Source of the DNA: Nitrososphaerota archaeon | GTDB lineage: Archaea > Thermoproteota > Bathyarchaeia > Bathyarchaeales > Bathycorpusculaceae | Assembly (NCBI GenBank): GCA_031260365.1 | Contig: JAIRJY010000167.1 | Location: 1 to 5,446 of the forward strand | Direction: 5' to 3' | Length of the DNA: 5,446 nt | Shown here: piece after piece, positions 1-5,446 of the stretch | Layout of the letters: each line of letters starts with the position of its first letter | Numbering within the stretch: position 1 is the first letter of the stretch | The notes under the pieces: model-generated | What the model was told of the DNA's origin: nothing | Seen by the model: the letters and a program-made list of their open reading frames with translations, nothing else | Database searches by the model: none | Position numbers and translations under genes: made by a program

Positions 1-569
1 AAGGTTCATTTCGAATGATAGGCAAACTCTTACAAATAAAACACACTTTGGTTTACCGCTGGATTCGCGAATTTGGTGAGAGCTTACCTGAATCACAGAT
101 TTCTAGCGACATAAAACAAATAGAGTTTGATGAAATATGGCATTTTATTGACTTAAAAAAAGAAAACTTTGAATCCTTAAGACAGTTGATTGCAACACAC
201 AAAAAACAATTACCGGAGTCCTTGGCAAACGCGATACTACAACATTTAGACAACTCTACAACAAAGTCAAACATCTAAAACACTGCACTTTTCACACTGA
301 TGATTAGGCGGCTTTTTCAAAAGTGTTACCCAAGAAACGTCACGCCATTGGTAAGACACATACTGGTACTATTGAGCAGAACAACAATAGTAATACTCAC
401 CTCACCATCATTTGGGACGGTTTACGAGGCGTACGAAGGTTGTTTCTCACAGTTCAGACATAGTTGATTTAACTTGCGAATATGACATGCCGTAACAACT
501 ACTGAATTGATCTACAAACTACAAAATCCAACACTAAACATATTATGTAAACACTCTCAAAAACATTAA
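1..569 (+). pseudogene. IS1-family transposase, decayed and 5'-truncated by the window edge
   Basis: This is the remnant of a DDE transposase of the IS1 family. The longest open piece (15-278) starts at an internal methionine, because its frame is open to the window edge and already reads as family sequence (helix-turn-helix part with HTLVYRWIREFGE, then IEFDEIWHF with the first catalytic Asp at 129-131). Past the A-run at 155-161 the homology continues in another frame: ILKTVD, VLGKRDTTTFRQLYNKVKHL, HTDD (second catalytic Asp, 299-301), AFSKVLPKKRHAIGKTHT and IEQNN (catalytic Glu, 374-376). It changes frame again near 398-402 (LGRFTRRTKVV, VDLT) and once more near 474 (HAVTTTELIYKLQ, PTLNILC). 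Nonsense codons at 170-172, 305-307 and 483-485 fall where relatives carry Trp. The gene is certainly dead. The IS1 assignment rests on recalled family motifs, and no terminal inverted repeat was identified. The remnant ends a few bases from the stop of the convergent radical SAM gene. Confidence 0.82.
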
Positions 570-575
570 GCATAA

Positions 576-1706
576 CTAGGGTATTATTTCAGCACCATTA
601 TATTTGATGAAGTCAAAGTCTGATAAGTATATTTTTCCTTGAGATATCAACAGTTTAATGCGTGGAACCTCTGCGGCGACATCATCAATAAGTGCTTTAA
701 CTGTGTTACAGATTTTTTTGTATTCATCTATGCTCCAACGTTGGGTAATATTTGCATAGTAACATCTACCACCACACATGTTTAAAATTTCACAGTTTGA
801 ACATGGCTGTTGATTTACAAACACTTTTTTTAGTTTTAATGGGTGAGAATCTGCTATATGACCCAGATAATGACTAGCCATTCCCCACATTGTAGGACAA
901 GCAAGTACATAACCGTCTGTTTGAATAGCATAATTAATCCATCCTCCGCCGCATCGTAAAAAATTCATTTTTTCATCATGTAAAATAGAATATGCTATAC
1001 CTAAAAGTGGATAAATCTTTAACACTTGACCTTTCTGTTCCATAGTGTCAACCCAGAATTTAGCAAGAGCCTTAACACCTTTGACATAACTATTTTTAGA
1101 CCATTCTCCAAAATTACGTCTTTGACAATCATTACCCCAAAAACCTGCGTTAAGCTGCCAGTGTACTGACGTGAATGGAAATTCAGTGTTTTCAAGTAAA
1201 AAACGAACCTGTTTATAAATATCTGTTTGTTCCATAACAGTAACTCTTGCAATTAGCTCGCCATTGAACCCGTTTTTTTTTACAAGTTTTAAATTTTCAA
1301 TAACTTTAGAATAAGTGCCTTTGCCTCGATAATAATCAGTCAAAGTCTCCTCACCATCAATAGACACAAGCAAAGTATTAAATCGGTTAACATATTTAGA
1401 TTCAAGTTTGTCAAGTAGAAGACCATTAGTTTGCATCATATACATTTTAGGCTCAACAGTATCCATAATCTGTCTAAGTGACTCCATCTGTAGTAGAGGT
1501 TCTCCACCATAAAAAGTTAAAACACAATCAGGATCTTTATCGCAAAAATTTTTAAGAAGAGCAATATCATATGCAACTCTACGTGGCAAAGAGTAATCTA
1601 CTTCGAAATCATCACTAAAGTCCTCATCAAAATCGTCAAGAGACTCTCCAAAACAGTACCTACATTGAAGATTACAATCAGTAGCAAGTATCACATGAAA
1701 AAACAT
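576..1706 (-). CDS. Radical SAM/SPASM protein, AF0577-like putative peptide-modifying enzyme
   Basis: The protein has 376 residues and is intact. The N-terminus has the radical SAM cluster motif C11-x3-C15-x2-C18 (TDCNLQCRYCFGE), followed by GGEP at 67-70, which contacts S-adenosylmethionine, and QTNG and VSIDG strands of the partial barrel. The C-terminal third is a SPASM-type domain binding auxiliary iron-sulfur clusters: C252, C270 (in GYVLACPTMWG), C302-x2-C305-x5-C311-x3-C315 (MCGGRC) and C333. Proteins of this type use a 5'-deoxyadenosyl radical, usually to modify a ribosomally made peptide in the cytoplasm. The substrate here is unknown and no precursor peptide gene is visible. An in-frame TTG at 1715 would add three residues, but the ATG at 1706 matches family starts (MFxHVxLxxDC) and sits about 29 bases from a TATA-like box, so it is preferred. 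An acidic stretch (residues 22-37, nine Asp/Glu in sixteen) follows the cluster motif. The C-terminus (YNGAEIIP) looks complete. The gene lies alone between two dead IS1 elements. Confidence 0.9.
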   Translation of the reverse strand: MFFHVILATDCNLQCRYCFGESLDDFDEDFSDDFEVDYSLPRRVAYDIALLKNFCDKDPDCVLTFYGGEPLLQMESLRQIMDTVEPKMYMMQTNGLLLDKLESKYVNRFNTLLVSIDGEETLTDYYRGKGTYSKVIENLKLVKKNGFNGELIARVTVMEQTDIYKQVRFLLENTEFPFTSVHWQLNAGFWGNDCQRRNFGEWSKNSYVKGVKALAKFWVDTMEQKGQVLKIYPLLGIAYSILHDEKMNFLRCGGGWINYAIQTDGYVLACPTMWGMASHYLGHIADSHPLKLKKVFVNQQPCSNCEILNMCGGRCYYANITQRWSIDEYKKICNTVKALIDDVAAEVPRIKLLISQGKIYLSDFDFIKYNGAEIIP

Positions 1707-1730
1707 ACAAACCAATACACACCAGACGCT

Positions 1731-1740
1731 TAAGTATTAT
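1731..1740 (-). promoter_or_regulatory. TATA-like box for the radical SAM gene
   Basis: On the minus strand this reads ATAATACTTA. Its centre is about 29 bases upstream of the ATG at 1706, the spacing expected if transcription begins at or within a few bases of the start codon, giving a leaderless or nearly leaderless mRNA. No good Shine-Dalgarno site lies next to the ATG, which fits. The spacing also argues against the TTG at 1715. The call is inferred from sequence and spacing only. Confidence 0.45.
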
Positions 1741-1833
1741 TCGACAAAACACCATTTTTCTTATGACACACAAAACATAAAGTCAAAAGCATTGTTTATT
1801 TTTTCGATATTTTTCGGGCATTATCAAAAAAAG

Positions 1834-2530
1834 TTATATTTGAATACCAATGCGTTTATTGTAGTCCAAAAAGAGTTGTGTGCGTTTCCAATGATTAGAG
1901 CAACAACTTGTTTTACGTGCTAAACGCTTAAGCCTTGTACAAAAAGTCAAATGCTTATGCTCAATTCTCCACGTATTTCTCTTACCCGCATGCAAAATAT
2001 CACGTGATATGGTATATGATAAACAAAAGTATCATACTAAAACACCACTATGATTTCCATATTTATCTCTGACAATTGTGTGCTAAAAATTGTTACAACA
2101 CGTCATACTCTCTGTACCAAAAACATATGCGAGGATCTTCACCAGTTTCATGATTTATCACATGCCATAACCAGCAACAAGTTTTCGTGTAGTAAACTCT
2201 GCCCTCACATTTCAGCCACTTAAAAACGTATTTTCAATGGCGAATTGAGATTGTGTGTTTTGGATTTATGTTTACTTGGAATATTTTGTTTTTTTAAAAA
2301 AAACTGATAGAAATGGTATTAAGCTTATATTTAGACCCCGGTGAAATGTCGGATATCGTCGTTACCGTTTGCGAAAGCTTTAGCATATTTGTCTATATTT
2401 TAGGTTGTACCGTTCCTGTGATTGGTCTTAAAAAATTTTACCACATGATTTACATTTACAACACGACATCACAGTTTTGCTTGTTACTCATCTTTACCGT
2501 CACAACGTATGCAATTGACAGCTATATCTC
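1834..2530 (-). pseudogene. Second IS1-family element (InsA/InsB-like), heavily decayed
   Basis: This fills most of an 885-base gap that has no intact gene. On the minus strand, read in changing frames, it gives in order: an InsA-like zinc ribbon near 2420-2530 (VNCIRCDGKDE, then CKCKSCGKIF); a poorly readable stretch; InsB-like sequence at 2096-2233 (GRVYYTKTCCWLWHVINHET, then FWYREYDVL) ending in a stop; a shifted piece from 2075 (LSEINMEIIVVF, stop, YDTFVYH) where the second catalytic Asp seems replaced by Tyr; and after another shift the C-terminus at 1834-1989 (GKRNTWRIEHKHLTF, then RLKRLARKT) with the catalytic Glu in RIEHKHL and a stop at 1834-1836. Segment order and total span (about 700 bases) match a whole IS1-sized element. 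The motifs differ from those of the remnant at 1-569, so it is another IS1 subgroup. Several frameshifts and nonsense codons rule out function. I found no convincing terminal inverted repeat. The flanks 1741-1833 and 2531-2600 hold nothing recognisable. Confidence 0.75.
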
Positions 2531-2600
2531 AAATACGCTAATCATTCCGTAGGCGGTCAAATGCACACCCCAATCTAATAAACTATTTTAATACATGACG

Positions 2601-3812
2601 CTAGTTTTCTTGCTGGTTAAAAAACTTTTTTGAGGACAGGTTTACTATAGAAAACAGCAGAATTGAGGCTACCCAAATAAGTATGCCAACACCAATTGAC
2701 CAGATGAACTGTATAAAGAATACATTATTGAACCCTATTTCTATAGGTCGAGGTTGCTGGAGCAAATTAGCAACACAGTTTAAAATTACTGTTACCCATG
2801 CAACTTCTGCAATCAAAACTATAGTTCTAAGTAGTCTTGGATCCTTGTCAAAATATAGCATAGAACTCCTGCCAGCTAGGACAAGTATTGTTCCAAAAAT
2901 ACCCAGACCCATCACACCTTTGATAAACAGAGCGATTATTTCAGGAAGTACACTTATCAAACCAAAATCTTGCGTACTTTGCACTAGATATTCACTAACA
3001 TTTTGAACCCCCAAATAGATACTAATTATGACACAAAGAATCCCTGCTATCATTGTATAACTAGAAATTTGTGCATGCACCGGAGGAGGTGAATATTCTC
3101 GAATCCATTTATACCCTTTTTTGACTGCTGTATCAACACCAAAGCCTTTGAACAATAAAACGACACCAACAATAACAGCTATTGCGATACCATAGTAATA
3201 CATCTCAATTACGCCATGGGCGCTCAAATACAAAAAAATAGCAAAAATCGTCACTAACAAACCTGGCAAGCCTAAAGCTATACGAGCGTAACGTGGGGTT
3301 TCTGCTAATAGTTTTATGTATTTTGTGAATACTGCCGCTGTTTCCTCTATTGATTCACTGTGTTTAATAACTATACGTCTTACTGACGATATGGGAACAT
3401 GTCGTGACTCAATAATGGGTAAAACTGCTTCATCGGAGTAACCATCAGAAACCAGAACAATTTCAGTAGCTGTGAATGTTTCTAGAATGCTGTCCAGTTC
3501 TGCGGAAAGTTTACGGTCGGCTTTAACTCCGCCTAATTCTGTGCCAGAAATTGTAGCTACTTCCAAAATTTCGTCTAACTTTTTCTCGCTCAACATTCGA
3601 TCATACAGACGAACTGCCTCAAACATTGCATTAGCGTCAGGTTCCTCTGGATCTTTTAAAGCCAAAGCAACTGCTGAATCTATGTTAGCACGACGACCAA
3701 GTAAAGGCGTTTGGATACCGGCTTTTACCTCTATATCGCCATCTCTATCAACACATAAAATTAACACTTTATTTTGTGTCTGCAGTACTGATTCCTTATT
3801 AGCCATAAGCAT
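2601..3812 (-). CDS. DUF373 family membrane protein (COG2237-like)
   Basis: The protein has 403 residues and is a conserved archaeal protein of unknown function. Residues 1-175 form a soluble domain with family-typical stretches: VLILCVDRDGDI (about 16-27), a GRRANIDSAVALALKDPEEPDAN region (about 39-61), GGVKADRKLS (94-103), VSDGYSDEAVLPI (121-133) and RRIVIKHSESIEE (145-157). The aspartate-rich start and SDG motif suggest a nucleotide- or metal-binding fold, but this is not established. About six hydrophobic segments follow: 177-198, 203-223, 250-268, 287-313, 330-351 and 364-391, so it should be an integral membrane protein. The start is ambiguous between ATG at 3812 and ATG two codons later at 3806; the latter (MANKES) is equally plausible, and neither has a strong ribosome binding site. 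It begins 25 bases after the coiled-coil gene's stop on the same strand, so the two are probably co-transcribed. It ends with TAG at 2601-2603, and no clear terminator was seen. Confidence 0.9.
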   Translation of the reverse strand: MLMANKESVLQTQNKVLILCVDRDGDIEVKAGIQTPLLGRRANIDSAVALALKDPEEPDANAMFEAVRLYDRMLSEKKLDEILEVATISGTELGGVKADRKLSAELDSILETFTATEIVLVSDGYSDEAVLPIIESRHVPISSVRRIVIKHSESIEETAAVFTKYIKLLAETPRYARIALGLPGLLVTIFAIFLYLSAHGVIEMYYYGIAIAVIVGVVLLFKGFGVDTAVKKGYKWIREYSPPPVHAQISSYTMIAGILCVIISIYLGVQNVSEYLVQSTQDFGLISVLPEIIALFIKGVMGLGIFGTILVLAGRSSMLYFDKDPRLLRTIVLIAEVAWVTVILNCVANLLQQPRPIEIGFNNVFFIQFIWSIGVGILIWVASILLFSIVNLSSKKFFNQQEN

Positions 3813-3837
3813 CTATAATAAATACGTTCATCTTAAT

Positions 3838-4785
3838 TTATTTTTGTGTCTCAGCATCCTCAGTTTCGTCAACGCTGGCAAGCAGCTGGAACTCGTTCCA
3901 GCTAAGTTTTCCGCCATTATCCAGCTTTTCTTTTGCTTGAGCACCAAGTTTTGACTTCAAAACCTGTTCATTCAACATTTTTTGATTTTTCAGAACATCT
4001 GCTTCTTCTTTCTCTTTTATAAACAGAGCTTTTTCTTTCTCTCGCAACTCTCTACTCTGCTCGCGAACATTATTCTGTAACCCAAGCATTTGACCCGTGA
4101 GTACTGCAATCTCAACAAGTAACTCTTTATTTTTCCCTCTATATTCGATGAATCCTTTGTGTAATGCGTCTGCTGACTCTTTGACTGTTTTTACTTCAGC
4201 AATTTTAGCAACCATTTTTTCATGAAGTTCTTGACCTCTTTTTGCTAATTCAGAGAGACCTTTATGGAAAGACCCTGCTTGTGCATCCAAAACTTTCTTT
4301 TCTTGCAGATGACCCGCAATTTTCTTGTTCTCTTTCTCAATTTTTTTATAACCATTAAGTTGAGTTTCAAGAAGTTTAACTTCTCCAACAAGCCGTTTCT
4401 CTTCCTGTAAATCCAAAGTTTCCGTCTGAATTTTCCAGTCTATCTTATCAATTTCTTTTTGTATATCATTTCTCCGAAGCGGCGATTTCTTTCTAAGCTC
4501 TTCTTTCTTTTCATTAATCGCTTGGATTTCATTCATAATCGGTTTTATTTTAACCCTTAATGCATCTCTTTGCTGCTTAAGTTCATGAACTTCTTTGTTA
4601 ACTTCATCACGCTGCTTCTTAATCTCGGTGATCTCAAAATTTAGCTGCTTAGCTTGCTGATTTAATTGATCTCTTTTCTCAATATGCTTCTTTGCTTCTA
4701 TGTCAACTTTGTTTACCTGATCCTTCAAAACCCTGATCTGCGAACGCAAGTTAGTGATCTGATTAAGTTTATCTTGACTTGACAC
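3838..4785 (-). CDS. Archaeal coiled-coil protein (COG1340-like)
   Basis: The protein has 315 residues, almost entirely charged heptad-like helix rich in Lys, Glu and Gln (roughly 5-100 and 105-285), with no signal peptide or membrane segment. A loop at SPLRR (101-105) precedes the best-conserved part, residues 107-141, with KIDWKIQTETLDLQEEKRLV. This resembles the archaeal COG1340 family, which I recall as distantly related to yeast BFR1, a polysome- and mRNP-associated protein. The C-terminal GGKLSWNEFQLL (291-302) is also typical, followed by an acidic tail. Such genes are sometimes mislabelled phosphoserine phosphatase; no phosphatase motif is present. The start is GTG at 4783-4785, supported by a GAGGGT Shine-Dalgarno four bases upstream. 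An ATG overlapping this GTG is in another frame. The gene is first in a likely operon with DUF373 and is transcribed divergently from aIF2 beta. Its function is unknown; a scaffold or RNA/ribosome-associated role is a guess from family resemblance. Confidence 0.88.
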   Translation of the reverse strand: MSSQDKLNQITNLRSQIRVLKDQVNKVDIEAKKHIEKRDQLNQQAKQLNFEITEIKKQRDEVNKEVHELKQQRDALRVKIKPIMNEIQAINEKKEELRKKSPLRRNDIQKEIDKIDWKIQTETLDLQEEKRLVGEVKLLETQLNGYKKIEKENKKIAGHLQEKKVLDAQAGSFHKGLSELAKRGQELHEKMVAKIAEVKTVKESADALHKGFIEYRGKNKELLVEIAVLTGQMLGLQNNVREQSRELREKEKALFIKEKEEADVLKNQKMLNEQVLKSKLGAQAKEKLDNGGKLSWNEFQLLASVDETEDAETQK

Positions 4786-4789
4786 ATTT

Positions 4790-4795
4790 ACCCTC
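4790..4795 (-). promoter_or_regulatory. Shine-Dalgarno site fixing the GTG start of the coiled-coil gene
   Basis: The minus strand reads GAGGGT, then AAAT, then the GTG start codon at 4783-4785. The purine-rich match to the 16S rRNA 3' end at short spacing supports GTG initiation; no in-frame ATG lies near the protein's N-terminus. Confidence 0.6.
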
Positions 4796-4828
4796 TGTAT
4801 TCTTTGGATTATGAGTGCTACTTTACAT

Positions 4829-4838
4829 ACTTATAATA
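4829..4838 (-). promoter_or_regulatory. TATA-like box for the coiled-coil/DUF373 unit
   Basis: The minus strand reads TATTATAAGT, preceded by AAAA. Its centre is about 49 bases from the GTG start, so with usual archaeal spacing (about 26 bases from the box centre to the start of transcription) the 5' leader would be about 23 bases, enough to include the GAGGGT site. The same ten bases occur on the plus strand at 4882-4891 for the divergent gene. Confidence 0.5.
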
Positions 4839-4881
4839 TTTTAACTTACCTTTTAACCTATCCTTAAGTAACAAAGCCAAG

Positions 4882-4891
4882 TATTATAAGT
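4882..4891 (+). promoter_or_regulatory. TATA-like box for aIF2 beta/DUF424
   Basis: The plus strand reads TATTATAAGT, identical to the minus-strand box at 4829-4838. The centre is about 49 bases from the ATG at 4935, giving a predicted leader of about 23 bases. An overlapping alternative box, TTTTAAATAT at 4891-4900, would place the transcript start about 12 bases before the ATG; the sequence alone does not decide between them. Confidence 0.45.
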
Positions 4892-4934
4892 TTTAAATAT
4901 GTGCGAGTAATATCATTAAATTGAGACATTCAAT

Positions 4935-5345
4935 ATGGACTTTTGCTATGATGATTTACTAAAAAGAGCCGAAGAACAAATGCCAGAGGTTTCTATAAAA
5001 AAAGAAAGATTAGAAATACCAAGGTTATACATAACAACAATTGGCATGAGAACAATCATCTCAAACTTCGGCGAAATATCCAACATTTTAGACCGCGACC
5101 CTCAGCACATCCTCAAATTTCTAACCCATGAAATGGCAACCGCAGCAACCTTCCATGATGCACGCGCCATATTTCAAGGTAAATTCCAAAGAGACAGCTT
5201 TGAACGACTAATACAAAGATATCTAGATGAATGCGTAATCTGTCAAGTATGCAAACGTCCAGACACCAAACTCATAAAAGAAAAACGACTCACATCCCTA
5301 GTCTGCAACGCATGCGGCGCAAAATCAGCAATAAAGCAAGTCTAA
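4935..5345 (+). CDS. eif2b: Translation initiation factor 2 subunit beta (aIF2 beta)
   Basis: The protein has 136 residues, the usual length for archaeal aIF2 beta. It is the beta subunit of the heterotrimeric aIF2, which with alpha and GTP-bound gamma delivers initiator methionyl-tRNA to the small ribosomal subunit. An N-terminal helix (DDLLKRAEEQMP, 6-17) would contact the gamma subunit. The central alpha-beta domain includes PRLYITTIGMRTIISNFGEI (29-48), HILKFLTHEMATAATF (58-73) and the QGKFQRDSFERLIQRYLDE region (81-99). The C-terminal zinc ribbon uses C103-x2-C106 (CQVCKRPDTKL) and C124-x2-C127 (CNACGAKSA). The extra C100 is not needed for zinc binding. The start is the first ATG after the promoter region; no strong ribosome binding site precedes it. 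The next gene begins 11 bases after its stop, an arrangement that recurs in archaea. Confidence 0.96.
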   Translation: MDFCYDDLLKRAEEQMPEVSIKKERLEIPRLYITTIGMRTIISNFGEISNILDRDPQHILKFLTHEMATAATFHDARAIFQGKFQRDSFERLIQRYLDECVICQVCKRPDTKLIKEKRLTSLVCNACGAKSAIKQV

Positions 5346-5350
5346 AGGAA
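5346..5350 (+). promoter_or_regulatory. Ribosome binding site for the DUF424 gene
   Basis: AGGAA follows the aIF2 beta stop directly and lies six bases before the ATG at 5357, a normal Shine-Dalgarno distance. It supports translation of DUF424 from the same transcript. Confidence 0.5.
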
Positions 5351-5356
5351 ACAAAA

Positions 5357-5446
5357 ATGCAAGAAGTTTACGTCAAACTAAAACAGACGGGAAAAAACGT
5401 TGTTTTAGCAATGTGCGATGAAGAACTTCTAGGAAAAACCCTACAA
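5357..5446 (+). CDS. DUF424 family protein, N-terminal part only (runs off the window)
   Basis: Thirty codons are visible: MQEVYVKLKQTGKNVVLAMC followed by DEELLGKTLQ. The VYVK start and the CDEELLGKT stretch are typical of the small archaeal DUF424 family (COG2412-like, usually around 100 residues), whose function is not established. The gene lies 11 bases after aIF2 beta on the same strand with its own AGGAA site, so the two are very likely co-transcribed. The usual neighbourhood with aIF2 beta supports the assignment and suggests a translation-related role, which is inference. Confidence 0.88.
   Translation, partial: MQEVYVKLKQTGKNVVLAMCDEELLGKTLQ

Noticed and set aside
1713..1715. TTG as the start of the radical SAM gene
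   Set aside because: The ATG three codons later matches family N-termini and lies about 29 bases from the TATA-like box, whereas the TTG would be only about 20 bases from it.
1678..1755. 25-codon minus-strand ORF with four Cys (MVFCRIILK start) overlapping the radical SAM start, considered as a precursor peptide
   Set aside because: It overlaps the enzyme's start in another frame, lacks a ribosome binding site and its predicted transcript start would lie inside it. The Cys residues arise from the other frame of conserved enzyme codons.
2288..2304. G-T7-A8-C self-complementary run, considered as a terminator hairpin
   Set aside because: It has no loop or GC stem, lies inside the IS1 relic and is about 300 bases past the DUF373 stop. 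Low-complexity AT sequence is the simpler reading.
2313..2552. 79-codon plus-strand ORF with hydrophobic stretches
   Set aside because: It lies antisense to the IS1 relic, whose zinc-ribbon segment can be read on the other strand. It has no ribosome binding site and resembles nothing I recognise.
1741..2600. Terminal inverted repeats or target duplications of the second IS1 element
   Set aside because: I compared 2531-2600 with 1741-1833 by eye and found no convincing matching ends; they have probably decayed.
3472..3954. 160-codon plus-strand ORF
   Set aside because: It is antisense across the DUF373 N-terminus and the coiled-coil C-terminus, both convincing genes, and has Ser/Leu-rich shadow composition.

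Overview
The window is archaeal. It carries archaeal translation initiation factor 2 subunit beta (aIF2 beta) followed by the start of a DUF424 protein, and opposite them an archaeal coiled-coil protein (COG1340 type) followed by a DUF373 membrane protein. Promoters look archaeal (A/T-rich TATA-like boxes about 25-30 bases before expected transcript starts), and Shine-Dalgarno sites are used patchily. The DNA is AT-rich. The gene set would suit a Bathyarchaeia/TACK-type or other mesophilic archaeon, but the exact lineage is a guess.

Layout, left to right. Bases 1-569 (+) are the decayed 3' part of an IS1-family transposase, broken by three frameshifts and three nonsense codons. Bases 576-1706 (-) are an intact radical SAM/SPASM enzyme resembling the AF0577 family of putative peptide-modifying enzymes, with its own near-leaderless promoter. 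The apparently empty stretch 1716-2600 is mostly a second, more decayed IS1-family element on the minus strand (about 1834-2530). Its zinc-ribbon and catalytic-region segments can still be read in shifting frames, and it belongs to a different IS1 subgroup from the first. Bases 2601-4785 (-) hold a two-gene unit: the coiled-coil protein, then the six-helix DUF373 membrane protein 25 bases later. Bases 4786-4934 are a compact divergent promoter region with two mirror-image TATA-like boxes. Bases 4935-5446 (+) are aIF2 beta and the first 30 codons of DUF424.

The right half looks like conserved core genome: a translation factor sharing a promoter region with a coiled-coil/membrane pair. The left half looks like an accessory pocket in which one radical SAM gene stays intact between two dead IS1 elements that both read toward it. 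I see no CRISPR array, tRNA, rRNA or clear novel defence system. The points most worth a second look are the orphan peptide-modifying enzyme, the two hidden IS1 relics, the mirrored divergent promoters, and a possible link between the coiled-coil/DUF373 pair and translation.
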